Shown here: positions 51,310-62,224 of the stretch, piece by piece | Numbering within the stretch: the first letter of the stretch is position 1 | Layout: each line of letters starts with the position of its first letter | Assembly (NCBI RefSeq): GCF_028640845.1 | Contig: NC_080541.1 | Span: 5,609,435-5,673,434 of the forward strand | Source: Ahaetulla prasina | Lineage: Eukaryota; Chordata; Lepidosauria; Squamata; Colubridae | Length of the DNA stretch: 64,000 nt | Direction: 5' to 3' | Position numbers and translations under genes: made by a program | Notes under the pieces: generated by a model | Database searches by the model: none | What the model saw: the letters and a program-made list of their open reading frames with translations, nothing else | What the model was told of the DNA's origin: nothing

Positions 51310-51757
51310 TAACAGAGTTGGAAGGGACCTTGTAGGTCATTTACTCGACCCCCCCCTGCCCAAGCAGGACACCCTACACCATTTCTGACAGATGGCAGTC
51401 CATTCTCTTCTTGAAAGCCTCCAGTTATGAAGCTCCCAAAACTTCCGAAGGCAACTTCTATTCCAATGGTTCTCACTATCAGAAAATTCTTCCTTATTTC
51501 TAGGTTGAATCTCCTCTTGATCAGTTTCCATCCATTGTTCCTTGTCTGGCCTTCAGGGGCTTTGGAAAATAGCTTAACCCCCTTTCTCTCTGTGGCAGCC
51601 CCTCAAATATTGGAAGACTGTTATCATGTCTCCCCTGGTACTTCTCTTCACTAGACTAGTCATGTCCAGTTCCTGCAACCGTTTTTCATATGCTTTAGCC
51701 TCCAGTCCCCTAATCATCTTGGTTGATCTTCTCTGAACTCTTTCTAGAGTCTCAACA
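51310..51757 (-). mobile_element. CR1 LINE 3' end, left part
   Basis: AACAGAGTTGGAAGGGACC to CTTTCTAGAGTCTCAAC. The element continues at 55741 (CATCTTTTTTACATCGTGG) after the L2 insertion. Confidence 0.9.
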
Positions 51758-52752
51758 AAGGGGCTTTCCGAACACCGACGGAGGGCATTGAAGGTGGTAT
51801 GCTGGATACCGGGTGTTTCGGATTGCTGCTAATTGTGCTTGCTGGGACGGAACCTGGAGGGGTAAGAACTTGGAGGGGTAGGAACATCGCCCCCCCTCCC
51901 TTTCTTCCTCCCTGCTTGGACTAGAACATCGCGTCTCCCCCATTGCTGACTTTTGCCTCGGCTTGTCAAAATGGGGGGGTAGGAACATCGCCCCCCCTCC
52001 CTGCATGGACTGGAACATCGCGCTTCCCCCACGGAGGTTTGATCTGCCGGCTTAGTGGGGGAGGCAGACGGCATGAGGGCACAGGCGGAGTCGTTTCAAA
52101 TAAGGAGGCGTAACCGGGAATTCGAGGGAGACCTTTTTAGCTGTAGTCCCACGGACTCCTACGGACTAGGACCCACATGGTTATCCATCTAAGGGTGGGT
52201 CCCGGCGATTTTTTTTTTGGATACGACGATAACATCTCCGACGGCTAAGGATGGACACGTTTCCGCATTTGTATGGACAACTTCTCTATGAGATATTCAT
52301 TTGCCGAACTACTACGACTGCGAGGTTCCCCCGCCTCGCAGGAATGGCCCTCCAAGCTATCGAGGGCTTACCTTAACGAAGGGTCTTGGGACCCAGAGAG
52401 GTGGCATCTTGACCAAGAAGAGTTTGTGGGGTTTTTTAAATAGTTTTTTAAACAAGGGTTTTTTAAGGGGGGGGAGGGATTTGACGGGTGGAGGGGAAGA
52501 CCCGTCAGGGAGGGATCCAGCCCCTGTGCTAGTTCGCGACATCACGCCATCTTGTCTGAAGGCAGGGGGGGAGGACGTTCCAGGTTTAGAGGGCTGTTCG
52601 ATCTGTACGGTAAGTGGGAGAGGCAGATATGGCGGGGGAGGGTGTCGAGTTGTGGGAGCACGTGTTCGATGTTTGAGGCGATCACGTGCTCCGGCCCTCA
52701 GTCCCTACCCGTTCCTCGGTGGCCATGATCCTCAGAGCTTGGATCTTGGCTG
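51758..52752 (+). other. L2 5' region (5' UTR / possible ORF1 area)
   Basis: GC-rich; contains two related blocks (about 51868-51925 and 51976-52035) with GGTAGGAACATCGCCCCCCC and GACTAGAACATCGCG-type words, so an internal partial duplication. The 150-aa frame at 52301-52753 has no recognisable domain. Promoter function is inferred only from position. Confidence 0.5.
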
Positions 52753-53460
52753 ATGTTATGTAATGCCCGGTCCGTGGTTAATAAGGCTCCCCTGATTTGT
52801 GATCTTATTCAGGGGGGGTCCGCGGACCTCATGGGCATTACGGAGACCTGGTTGGGCCCTGAGGGGGGGTTCCCCCTTGTTGAGATGTGCCCTCCAGGCT
52901 TCCGAGCATTTCATCAGCCGAGGGTCCAAGGTAGGGGTGGGGTGGTGGTGGTTGTTATTAAGGAAGATCTAGAGCTGAGGGAGACCACTGTTCCTCAGAT
53001 TGCCGGCTGCGAATCCCTCTGTGTGCGTTGGGGCTATAGGAATCAGTTGGGCTTGGTGATCGCGTACCTGGCTCCTTGCTGCGTGACCACAGCCCTGCCC
53101 GAGCTGTTGGAGGTACTGGCTGCTGTGGCGGTTGAGACCCCCAGACTTATAGTCATGGGGGATTTCAACTTGCCATCAGTTGGCTTGTCATCGACGGCAG
53201 CTCGGGAGTTCCAGGCTTCCATGACGGCCTTGGACCTGATTCGAGTAAATGATGGCCCTACGCACACAGGGGGAGGCATGCTGGATCTGATCTATATCTC
53301 TGGACAGTGGTTAAATGATCTGGTATTAGATGATTTAGTAACAGAACCAATGTCATGGTCGGATCATTTTCTCCTTCGCCTAGACTTCCGAACCGCCATT
53401 CACCACCGCGGGAGGCGGAACCTATCGGTGGTTCCGTCCCAGGCGCCTGATGGACCCTGA
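52753..53460 (+). pseudogene. L2 apurinic-type endonuclease segment
   Basis: A 235-codon open stretch with the APE-type endonuclease motifs in order: CNARSVVNK at residues 3-11, [11 protein letters not shown] near 28-38 (catalytic Glu), LVIAYLAPC near 99, [10 protein letters not shown] near 136-145, [11 protein letters not shown] near 165 and [13 protein letters not shown] near 205-217 (SDH end motif). The key acidic and His residues all look present. It nicks target DNA for reverse transcription in active elements. The frame ends shortly after, before the RT domain, so the protein is broken. The ATG at 52753 may not be the original start. Confidence 0.85.
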
Positions 53461-53573
53461 GAGGTTCCAGACGGAGCTTGGGCCATTCCTGAGGATCTGG
53501 CCCACGGCACGACTGAGGAACTGGTCGTGGCCTGGGAGCGGGCCGCGGCCGGGCCCTGGACAGTGTCGCGCCT

Positions 53574-54647
53574 TTGCGGCCTCTGACCCGCGAGATCTCG
53601 TCCGGCCCTTGGTTCTCCGAGGGGCTGAGGGAGATGAAACGCCGGAGAAGACGCCTAGAGAGCACCTGGAGGTCCAGTCGCTCGGCTGATCGGACACTAG
53701 TTAGGACCTATTCTAGGACCTACCTAGTGGCAATGAGGGAAGCGAGGCGCCCACGCCCACCCTCATTGCGTCGGCAGATAACCGCCCAGCCGCCCTGTTT
53801 GGTGACCCGCTCTCTCCTACATCAGCAGGTGCCGGATGACCCTTTGCACCGACGAGCTGAGGAGTTTAGTGGTTATCTATACGATAAAATCGCTCAGCTG
53901 AGGGACGGTCTGGACCGAATTTGGGATGATCCAAGCGAGGGAGAGGAGGCACGTCTTGTTGAGCACATTTGGGATGAGTTTGACCCTGTGGCTCCCGAGG
54001 ACGTGGACAGGTTGTTGGGGAGGCTTCACGGCACGACATGTTTACTGGACCCGTGCCCTTCCTGGCTGGTACTGGCCACTCAGGCGGTGACACGAGGCTG
54101 GCTCCAGAGGATTATCAACGCTTCTTTGTTGGACGGGGTTTTCCCTGCCGCCTTGAAAGAGGCGGTGGTGAGACCCCTCCTTAAGAAGCCCTCTTTGGAC
54201 CCAGCTATTTTGGGTAATTATCGTCCAGTCTCCAACCTTCGCTTTGTTGCGAAGGTTGTAGAGAGTGCCGTGGCGCGACAGCTGCCCCAACACCTGGATG
54301 AAGATGTCTATCTAGACCCGTTCCAGTCCGGCTTCCGACCCGGATACAGCACGGAGACAGCTTTGGTCGCGTTGGTGGATGATCTCTGGAGGGCCAGGGA
54401 CAGGGGATATTCCTCTGCCCTGGTCCTATTAGACCTCTCAGCGGCATTCGATACCATCGATCATGGTATCCTGCTGCGCCGGTTGGGGGGATTGGGAGTG
54501 GGAGGCACCGTATATCGGTGGTTCTCCTCCTATCTCTCCGACCGGTCGCAGACGGTGTTGACAGGGGGGCAGAGATCGACCGCGAGGGCCTCACTTGTGG
54601 GGTCCCACAGGGTCGATTCTCTCGCCTGCTGTTCAACATCTACATGA
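53574..54647 (+). pseudogene. L2 reverse transcriptase, N-terminal and palm motif A
   Basis: An open stretch of 357 codons in a different frame from the endonuclease. In order: basic linker EMKRRRRRLESTWRSS, fingers VVRPLLKKPSLDPAILGNYR, FQSGFRPGYSTETALVALVD, motif A LVLLDLSAAFDTIDHGILLR, and VYRWFSSYLSDRSQTVLTGG. It then runs out of frame at the GVPQGS motif, where G/C homopolymers are one base shorter than in the copy at 504. Motif C is therefore lost from this frame. Confidence 0.88.
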
Positions 54648-55528
54648 AACCGTTGGGTGAGATCATCAGTGGTTTCGGGTGAGATACCAGCAGTACGCTG
54701 ATGACACCCAGCTGTACTTTTCCACCCGGACCACCCCAATGAAGTTGTTGAAGTGCTGTCCCGGTGTTTGGAAGCTGTACGGGTCTGGATGGGGAGAAAC
54801 AGGCTCAAGCTTAATCCTCCAAGACGGAGTGGCTGTGGATGCCGGCACCCGATTCAGTCAGCTGCAGCGCGGCTGGCTGTTGGAGGCAGTTACTGGCCCC
54901 AAAGGATAGGGTGCGCAACTTGGGTGTCCTCCTGGATGATCGGCTGTCGTTTGAAGATCATTTGACGGCCGTCTCCAGGAGGGCCTTCCACCAGGTTCGC
55001 CTGGTTCGCAGTTGCGCCTTCCTTGATCGGGATGCCTTATGCACAGTCACTCATGCGCTCGTTACCTCTCGCTTGGATTACTGTAATGCTCTCTACATGG
55101 GGCTCCCCTTGAAGTGCACTCGAGGCTTCAGTTAGTCCAGAATGCAGCTGCGCGGGTTATAGAGGAGCTACGTAGCTCCCATGTAACACCGCTCCTCGCA
55201 GACTGCACTGGCTGCCTGTGGCCTTCGGGTGCACTTTAAGGTGTTGGTTATGACCTTTAAATCGCTCCATGGCTTAGGACCTGGGTACTTACGGGACCGC
55301 CTGCTGTTACCACACGCCTCCCACCGACCCGTCGCTCCCATAGAGGGACTTCTCAGGGTGCCGTCCGCCAAACAATGTCGGCTGGCGGCCCCCAGGGGAA
55401 GGGCCTTCTCTGTGGGGGCTCCCACACTCTGGAACGAGCTTCCCCCGGGTTTACGCCAAATACCTGACCTTCGGACATTTCGTCGCGAACTCAAGACTCA
55501 TCTTTTTATCCGCGCGGGGCTGGCTTAA
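54648..55528 (+). pseudogene. L2 RT motif C and C-terminal domain, frameshifted
   Basis: [12 protein letters not shown] is readable at about 54692-54727. Then [16 protein letters not shown], a frame shift, [19 protein letters not shown] (about 54918), a shift, [23 protein letters not shown] sequence, and the last ~95 codons to FRRELKTHLFIRAGLA and a stop at 55526-55528. At least four frame changes, nearly all single-base losses. Confidence 0.85.
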
Positions 55529-55740
55529 ATTGGGATTTTAATGTTGAATTTTATTAATTTTAAACGGGGTTTTTTAACGTGGTAAATTTTAATTACTGGG
55601 CTAATTTAAATAAGTTTTTTAAATCGTATTTTAAACTTGTATATTGTATGTTCGGTTTTATTATGCCTGTACACCGCCCTGAGTCCTTCGGGAGAAGGGC
55701 GGTATAAAAATCAAATAAAATAAATAAATAAATAAATAAA

Positions 55741-55931
55741 CATCTTTTTTACATCGTGGCGACCAAAACTGAATGCAATATTCCAAGTGTGGCCTTACCA
55801 AGGCATTATAGAGTGGTCTTAACACTTCACGTGATCTTGATTCTATCCCTCTGTTTACGCAGCCTAGAAATGTGTTGGCTTTTTTGGCAGCTGTTGCACA
55901 CTTGACAGATGTTACCAGATGAAACAGTGAT
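55741..55931 (-). mobile_element. CR1 LINE, continuation after L2 insertion
   Basis: CATCTTTTTTACATCGTGG to ACAGATGTTACCAGATGAAA and CAGTGATGAG, where it stops at a pentamer run. On minus it codes [18 protein letters not shown] and [18 protein letters not shown], the CR1 C-terminal domain. Confidence 0.88.
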
Positions 55932-56000
55932 GAGAATAGAATAGAATAGAATAGAATAGAATAGAATAGAATAGAATAGAATAGAATAGAATAGAATAGA
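55932..56000. repeat. (AATAG)n microsatellite
   Basis: About 14 units; the tail of the next minus-strand CR1. Confidence 0.95.
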
Positions 56001-56456
56001 ATCACAGAGTTGGAAGGGACCTTGGAGGTCTTCTAATCCAACCCCTGCTTAGGCAGGAAACCCTACACTACTTCAGACAAATGGTTGTCCAATCTCTTCT
56101 TAAAAACTTCCAGTGTTGGAGCATTCACAACTTCTGGAGGCAAGTTGTTCCACTGATTAATTGTTCTGACTGTCAGGAAATTTCTCCTTAGTTCTAACTT
56201 GTTTCTCTCCTTGCTTAGTTTCCATCCATTGCTTTTTGTCCTGCCTTCTGGTGCTTTGGAAAAGAACTTGACCCCCTTCCTCCTCTCTGTGGCAGCCCCT
56301 CAAATATTGGAACACTGCTATCCTGTCTCCCCTAGTCCTTCTTTTTATTAAACTAGACATACCCAGTTCCTGCAACCGTTCTTCATATGTTTTAACCTCA
56401 AGTCCCCTAATCATCCTGGTTGCTCTTCTCTGCACTTTTTCTAGAGCCATGCTGGC

Positions 56457-56755
56457 GAACCTATGGCATGAATGCCAGAGGTGGCACGCACAGCCCTCTC
56501 TGAGGATACATGCGCCATCGCCAGCTGCTCTTCTGGTTTCTGGACCGCACATGCGCACCAGCCAGCTGGTCTTCGTGGGCACCAGAGCACCGGAAAACAG
56601 CCAGAAAAATGGCCCCAAAACAGCACAAAAAATGGCCAAGAAACAGACATGTGTGCGCCGGCCAGCTGGCTTTCAGGTTTCTGGTACTCTGGTGAAGGTT
56701 CATGCATGCATGTTCTGGTTTGGCCACTCGGAGCCGAAAAAGTTTGCTATCACTG
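56457..56755. mobile_element. hAT-c non-autonomous DNA transposon
   Basis: CCATGCTGGCGAACCTATGG to AGTTTGCTATCACTG. Exact 8-bp duplication TTCTAGAG (56449-56456, 56756-56763) in the CR1 host. The frames of up to 160 aa crossing it are not genes. Confidence 0.93.
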
Positions 56756-56792
56756 TTCTAGAGTCTCAGCATCTTTTTTATAGTGTGGTGAC

Positions 56793-57224
56793 CAGTGGTG
56801 GGTTTCAATTTTTTTTACTACCGGTTCTGTGGGTGTGGCTTGATGGGCGTGGCACTGCTTGGTAGGCGTGGCTTGGAGGGCATGGCAGGGGAAGGATACT
56901 GTAAAATCCCCATTTCCTCCCAATCGGCTGCGACTTGGGAGGCAGAGAATTAGATGGGGGCGGAGCCAGTCAGAATTTTTACTACCGGTTCTGTGGCCGT
57001 GGCTTGGTGGGCGTGGCACTGCTTGGTGGGCGTGGCTTGGTGGGCATGGCAGGGGAAGGATACTTTAAATTCCCCATTTCCTCCCGATCGGCTACGACTT
57101 GGGAGGCAGAGAATTAGATGGGAGTGGGGCCAGTCAGAATTTTTATTACCGGTTCTCCAAACTACTCAAAATTTCCACTACCGGTTCTGCAGATCTGTTC
57201 AGAACCTGCTGAAACCCACCTCTG
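56793..57224. mobile_element. hAT-a variant with duplicated left half
   Basis: CAGTGGTGGGTTTCAATTTT to GCTGAAACCCACCTCTG. Exact 8-bp duplication GTGGTGAC (56785-56792, 57225-57232). The segment from TTTTTACTACCGGTTCTGTG to TTAGATGGG is present twice in tandem (about 56811-56960 and 56975-57123). Confidence 0.93.
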
Positions 57225-57372
57225 GTGGTGACCAAAACTGGATGCAATAATCTAGGTGTGGTCTTACTAAGGCTTTATAGAGTGGTATTAGTACCTCCCT
57301 TGATCTTGATTGTATCCCTCTGTTAATGCAATTTAGGATTGCATCGGCTTTTTTGGCTGCCGCCGCACTCCT

Positions 57373-58219
57373 ACCACATAACTACGTACTTTTATGTTTC
57401 TTTTGGCATAACCATTTTTCACTTCTGTATAATATAAAGAGGTTAGGAGCATGCTTCCGTATACGGCCATTCCTTTCAGCGACATCAATTCCTCACCACT
57501 GATTGTATTCTACCTACTACTTTGTTATTACCGGTGGCAGATTTTAAGCCACCTCCATCCATTCTCTCCAGCTTTACCAAACACTCTACTAAAGCACACA
57601 AATGCATTCACTTGCTGTTTCTACCCCCCCACTCCTTGCAATTTATGTATAACTTAAAATTGTCCAATCCATTTTTATGTTCCCAGTTAAATGCAACCAC
57701 CTTGGTAGCATACATTTATTTTTAAGATCTTTATGCCTGGTTGCATCATACATTCTATTTTAACATTCAGGGCAAATTATTCTGTTTCTTAGCTAACAAG
57801 ATGGCATCGCTTTGCAAACCAGGATATCTATAATGTCACCATAAGCATTCCATATATATTCATCTATAAATATATTAAACAATCAAGAGATAACCACTCA
57901 CCCTTCTTATCTCCCTGAATAATGTCAAACTATTCACTAAGCATCCCATTTATCTCATGTATGTTTTACTTTCATCATATACCACTTATACAATATTGGA
58001 TAATCTGCCCTTTGCTGCATTTCCCTCTTCCTGTTTAATCTTAATAGTTCCTCTCTGTCTTGTAAGACTTCTTTGTCAGTACACAGTACAGAATAATTGA
58101 CTCTAGGACACCCCTGGAGAAGCTATTCCATGAATCCCAGTCCTTCACAATAATAAGGAACAATAAGACGTTTCTTCTGGGATGAATGGGTTGTTTCTGG
58201 TTGGAGAAAGTCATCCAGA
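57373..58219. other. AT-rich unassigned DNA
   Basis: About 850 bases, many stops, no recognised family. Short frames of 67-68 aa have no domain. Confidence 0.4.
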
Positions 58220-58960
58220 AGTCCCTTTCTGCGCCAACTCAGAAAGCTCAAACTGCCCAAAGAATTGCTGATCCAGTTCTACAGAGGAATTATTGAGTCT
58301 GTCATCTGCACCTCTATAACTGTCTGGTTCGGTTCTGCAACCCAACAAGACAGACACAGACTTCAGAGGATAATTAGAACTGCAGAAAAAATAATTGCTA
58401 CCAACCTGCCTTCCATTGAGGACCTGTATACTGCACAAGTCAAAAAGAGGGCTGTGAAAATAATTACAGACCCCTCATATCCTGGACATAAACTGTTTCA
58501 ATTCTTACCCTCAAAACAACGCTATAGAGCACTGCACACCAGAACAACTAGGCACAAGAATAGTTTCTTCCCGAACGCCATCACTCTGCTAAACAAATAA
58601 TTCCTTCAACACTGTCAAACTATTTACTAAATCTGCACTACTATTAATCTTCTCATCGTTCCCATCACCCATCTCCTTCCACTTATGACTGTATGACTGT
58701 AACCTTGTTGCTTGTATCCTTACAATTTATATTGATTTTGTTTCCTGATTGCTTATTTGTACCCTATGACTATCATTAAGTGTTGTACCTTATGATTGTT
58801 GATGAAGGTATCTTTTCTTTTATGTACACTGAGAGCATATGCACCAAAGACAAATTCCTTGTGTGTCCAATCACACTTGGCCAATAAAAAATTCTATTCT
58901 GTTCTGTTCTGTTCTGTTCCATTTTGTTCCATTCCGTTCCATTCCATTCTATTATGATCA
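58220..58960 (+). mobile_element. Rex1-like LINE 3' end
   Basis: Coding remnant followed by 3' UTR (CTTACAATTTATATTGATTT, GTGTGTCCAATCACACTTGG) and a tail of ATTCT/GTTCT/ATTCC pentamers (58892-58960). Confidence 0.9.
58222..58600 (+). pseudogene. Rex1-like RT C-terminal domain remnant
   Basis: Open from about 58222 (LSAPTQKAQTAQRIADPVL in a shifted frame), then 111 codons: LIQFYRGIIESVICTSITVW, RHRLQRIIRTAEKIIATNLP, YPGHKLFQFLPSKQRYRALH, ending NSFFPNAITLLNK and a stop. The natural C-terminus is intact; the RT core is absent. Confidence 0.85.
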
Positions 58961-59004
58961 AGGTATACAGGACTTCATAAATTGAAAGTACTTTGAATTG
59001 CACC

Positions 59005-59724
59005 CAGAATAACAGAGTTGGAAGGATCTTTTTTTTTTTAGACCAACCCCCTGCTCAAGCAGGAAACCCTGTAACATTTTGGATAAATGGTTCTCCATTT
59101 TTTTTCTTAAAAAACTCCAGTGATAGACCACTCACAAGGTTCTAAAGGCAACTAGTTGAAATGATTCATTGTTCCTACTGTCAGGAAAATTCTCTTTATT
59201 TGTAGGTTGGATCTCTCCTTGATTAATTTCCATCCATTGCTTCTTGTTCTGGTGCTTTGGAGAATACGTTGGCCTCCTCTTCTTTGTGGCAGCCCCTGAG
59301 ATATTGGAAAACTGCTGTCATGTCACCTTCTTTTCATTAAACTAGACATACCCAATTCTTCATATTTTTTCACCTCCAGTCCCTTAATCATCTTTGTTGC
59401 TCTTCTCTGCACTCTTTCCAAAATCTCAATCTTTTTTTTTTTTTTGTACACCGTGGCGACTAAAACTGGATGCATTATTCCAAGGATGGTCTTACCAAGG
59501 CATTATAAAGCAGTATTAACACATCAGGTGGTCTTGATTCTATCCCTCTGTGGATGCAAGCTAGGACTGCACTGGCTTTTTTGGCAGCTGCTGCACACGG
59601 CTGGCTTATATTTAAATGATGGTCCACGAGGGCTCCCTGACCCATTTGGAGTTACTACTATTGGCCAGGTATCATCTACTCTAAAAGCCGAAGGAAGTCA
59701 AGGCAAGGTATGAAGCATTGATAT
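59005..59724 (-). mobile_element. CR1 LINE 3' region, cut by LTR-1
   Basis: AGAATAACAGAGTTGGAAGG to AAGGCAAGGTATGAAGCATT. The part from 59574 on belongs to the tandem duplication. Confidence 0.88.
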
Positions 59725-60301
59725 TGTCGTGTCCCACTCCTCCTCTGACGGCCGGGTCGGGGAAGTCTGTATCAAGCGTGGCCACAAAGCCTCTGCAGCT
59801 TTGCCAAAGTTCTGTCAGAGTTCTCAGGGCAGGCAGGAGACCAGGATGTGACTTCAGCAATCCAAGTTAGACTTTGCCTGACTCAAAGAATGCCAGAAAG
59901 CAGATCCTTTATATAGGCCATGGGGTGTGGCTCCATGACTCAGCACTTATCCAGACCTGCCCCTCCCTTCCTTTTGCTGATGTCGCCTCTCCATTCTCCG
60001 GAAGCATGGATCCGTCCACCCTCCAGCTGCCGGCAATTCCAGCTCATAACTGGCTTCATACTCCTCATGTTCACATGCTGTGGGGGAGGGGTTTATTTGC
60101 TCAGTTTGTCCTGGCATGGTGCCAGGACTGGGGGCTGAAGGCATGCCAGGCCATTCGTCTTGCTCGGTCTGTCCGGGCATGGTGCCAGGACTGGGGGCTG
60201 GAGGCATGCCAGGCCATTCGTCTTCATTATCCGTCTCTGGCTGAGATAACAGGAGATGAGAGGGGCCCGGCTGCGGAGAGGGGGGCGGCCAAGGCACAAC
60301 A
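59725..60301 (-). mobile_element. LTR-1 solo LTR (unit A)
   Basis: On plus, TGTCGTGTCCCACTCC to CAAGGCACAACA, 577 bp, exact 5-bp duplication GATAT (59720-59724, 60302-60306). Confidence 0.94.
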
Positions 60302-60306
60302 GATAT

Positions 60307-60440
60307 AATGTGCTGATGAAGGTGCAAACCTACCAGTAGTTGACAACTTCATGTGGACCAACCAAGCTTTTGAATCTTCTTTAAAGATATATCCGTGCAG
60401 AGCGAATCCAAAAGAGAATAGATGGTGTGCTCAAATATTT
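60307..60440. other. Unassigned (unit A)
   Basis: AATGTGCTGATGAAGGTGCA onward; likely CR1-derived but not certain. Repeated in unit B at 61954-62087. Confidence 0.35.
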
Positions 60441-60572
60441 GAGGGCAGACCCTCAAAAATTGGAAGACTGCTATCATGTCTCCCCTGGTCCTTCTCTTCA
60501 CTAGACTAGCCAGGCCCAGTTCCTGTAATCGTTCTTCATATGTTTTAGCCTCTAGTCCCCATATCATCTTTG
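60441..60572 (-). mobile_element. CR1 LINE fragment (unit A)
   Basis: GAAGACTGCTATCATGTCTC to TTTTAGCCTCTAGTCCCC. Duplicate at 62088-62224. Confidence 0.85.
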
Positions 60573-61048
60573 TTTTATTTTATTTATTTATTTTATTTGT
60601 CACAACATTTTATATAAGCATAAGCATGAAATAACTATACGATATATAAGCATATATATAACCGTAAGTATGTAATAACTATATGAAATTGTATACAATC
60701 AAAGGGAACATTAGGACAGGAATGGTAGGCACGTTTGTGCTCTTATGCACGCCCCTTACAGACCTCTTAGGAATGGGGTGAGGTCAACAGTAGAAAGTCT
60801 TTGGTTAAAGCTTTGGGGATTTTGGGAAAAGATCACAGAGTCAGGTAGTGCATTCCAGGCATTAACAACTCTGTTGCTGAAGTCATATTTTCTGCAATCA
60901 AGATTGGAGCGGTTCACATTAAGTTTAAATCTATTGTGTGCTCGTGTATTGTTGTGATTGAAGCTGAAGTAGTCTTCAACAGGAAGGAAGTTGTAACAGA
61001 TGATTCTATGAGTTAAACTCATAGTCGAAGGCGGCGGAGTTCTCTTGC
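60573..61048 (-). mobile_element. L3-like LINE 3' end (unit A)
   Basis: TTTATTTGTCACAACATTTT, GCACGCCCCTTACAGACC. On minus it codes FKLNVNRSNLDCRKYDFSN and STVDLTPFLRGL. Joined to CR1 at GGCGGCGGAGTTCTC. Confidence 0.9.
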
Positions 61049-61371
61049 TTGTTGCTCTTCTCTGCACTCTTTCTAGAGTCTCAACATCTTTTTTACATTG
61101 TGGCGACCAAAACTGTATGCAATATTACAAGTGTGGCCTTACCAAGGCCTTATAAAGTGGCACTAACACTTCACGTGATCTTGATTCTATCCCTCTGTTT
61201 GTGCAGCCTAGAAATGTGTTGGCTTTTTTGGCAGCTGCTGCACACGGCTGGCGTATATTTAAATGATGGTCCACGAGGGCTCCCTGACCCATTTGGAGTT
61301 ACTACTATTGGCCAGGTATCACCTACTCTAAAAGCCGAAGGAAGTCAAGGCAAGGTATGAAGCATTGATAC
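61049..61371 (-). mobile_element. CR1 LINE fragment spanning the A/B junction
   Basis: TGTTGCTCTTCTCTGCACTC to AAGGCAAGGTATGAAGCATT. A hybrid: its left part matches the CR1 at 62701 and its right part the CR1 at 59574, as expected at an unequal crossover point. Confidence 0.9.
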
Positions 61372-61948
61372 TGTCGTGTCCCACTCCTCCTCTGACGGCC
61401 GGGTCGGGGAAGTCTGTATCAAGCGTGGCCACGAAGCCTCTGCAGCTTTGCCAAAGTTCTGTCAGAGTTCTCAGGGCAGGCAGGAGACCAGGATGTGACT
61501 TCAGCAATCCAAGTTAGACTTTGCCTGACTCAAAGAATGCCAGAAAGCAGATCCTTTATATAGGCCATGGGGTGTGGCTCCATGACTCAGCACTTATCCA
61601 GACCTGCCCCTCCCTTCCTTTTGCTGATGTCGCCTCTCCATTCTCCGGAAGCATGGATCCGTCCACCCTCCAGCTGCCGGCAATTCCAGCTCATGACTGG
61701 CTTCATACTCCTCATGTTCACATGCTGTGGGGGAGGGGTTTATTTGCTCAGTTTGTCCTGGCATGGTGCCAGGACTGGGGGCTGAAGGCATGCCAGGCCA
61801 TTCGTCTTGCTCGGTCTGTCCGGGCATGGTGCCAGGACTGGGGGCTGGAGGCATGCCAGGCCATTCGTCTTCATTATCCGTCTCTGGCTGAGATAACAGG
61901 AGATGAGAGGGGCCCGGCTGCGGAGAGGGGGGCGGCCAAGGCACAACA
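61372..61948 (-). mobile_element. LTR-1 solo LTR (unit B)
   Basis: Duplicate of 59725-60301. Flanks are GATAC and GATAT, one substitution since duplication. Confidence 0.94.
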
Positions 61949-62087
61949 GATATAATGTGCTGATGAAGGTGCAAACCTACCAGTAGTTGACAACTTCATG
62001 TGGACCAACCAAGCTTTTGAATCTTCTTTAAAGATATATCCGTGCAGAGCGAATCCAAAAGAGAATAGATGGTGTGCTCAAATATTT

Positions 62088-62224
62088 GAGGGCAGACCCT
62101 CAAAAATTGGAAGACTGCTATCATGTCTCCCCTGGTCCTTCTCTTCTCTTCACTAGACTAGCCAGGCCCAGTTCCTGTAATCGTTCTTCATATGTTTTAG
62201 CCTCTAGTCCCCTCATCATCTTTG
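62088..62224 (-). mobile_element. CR1 LINE fragment (unit B)
   Basis: Duplicate of 60441-60572, with CTTCTCTTCTCTTCACTAG in place of CTTCTCTTCACTAG. Confidence 0.85.

Larger units (their letters stand above)
51758..55740 (+). mobile_element. L2-clade LINE, nearly complete (3.98 kb)
   Basis: A single insertion into the CR1 phrase GAGTCTCAAC|ATCTTTTTT with no target duplication beyond 2-3 bp, as usual for this clade. Layout: GC-rich 5' region of about 1 kb (51758-52750) with repeated CATCGCSCTTCCCCC-type phrases and no clear ORF1 gene, endonuclease (52753-53460), RT (53574-about 54900), C-terminal domain (to 55528), AT-rich 3' UTR, hairpin (CACCGCCCTGAGTCCTTCGG at about 55671) and (AAAT)n tail. 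The longest element in the window and the reference for the other L2 fragments. Confidence 0.92.
55993..57372 (-). mobile_element. CR1 LINE with two hAT insertions
   Basis: ATCACAGAGTTGGAAGGGAC through to GGCTTTTTTGGCTGCCGCCG. On minus it codes [40 protein letters not shown] and [16 protein letters not shown] (56157-56450). hAT elements sit at 56457-56755 and 56793-57224. Confidence 0.9.
59574..61220 (+). repeat. Tandem duplication, unit A (1,647 bp)
   Basis: Starts at GGCTTTTTTGGCAGCTGCTG inside one CR1 copy and ends at the same words in another CR1 copy. Contains LTR-1, a unique stretch, a CR1 piece, an L3-like 3' end and a CR1 piece. Differs from unit B by roughly ten substitutions by eye. 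Confidence 0.95.

Noticed and set aside
56441..56865. Overlapping frames of 88-160 aa on both strands.
   Set aside because: They combine a hAT-c element with CR1 sequence; only the CR1 part (56157-56450) has protein similarity.
59874..61955. Identical 144-aa plus frames and 126-aa minus frames in both units.
   Set aside because: They lie across solo LTR-1 copies; identity reflects recent DNA duplication, not selection. Other LTR-1 copies do not keep the frames.
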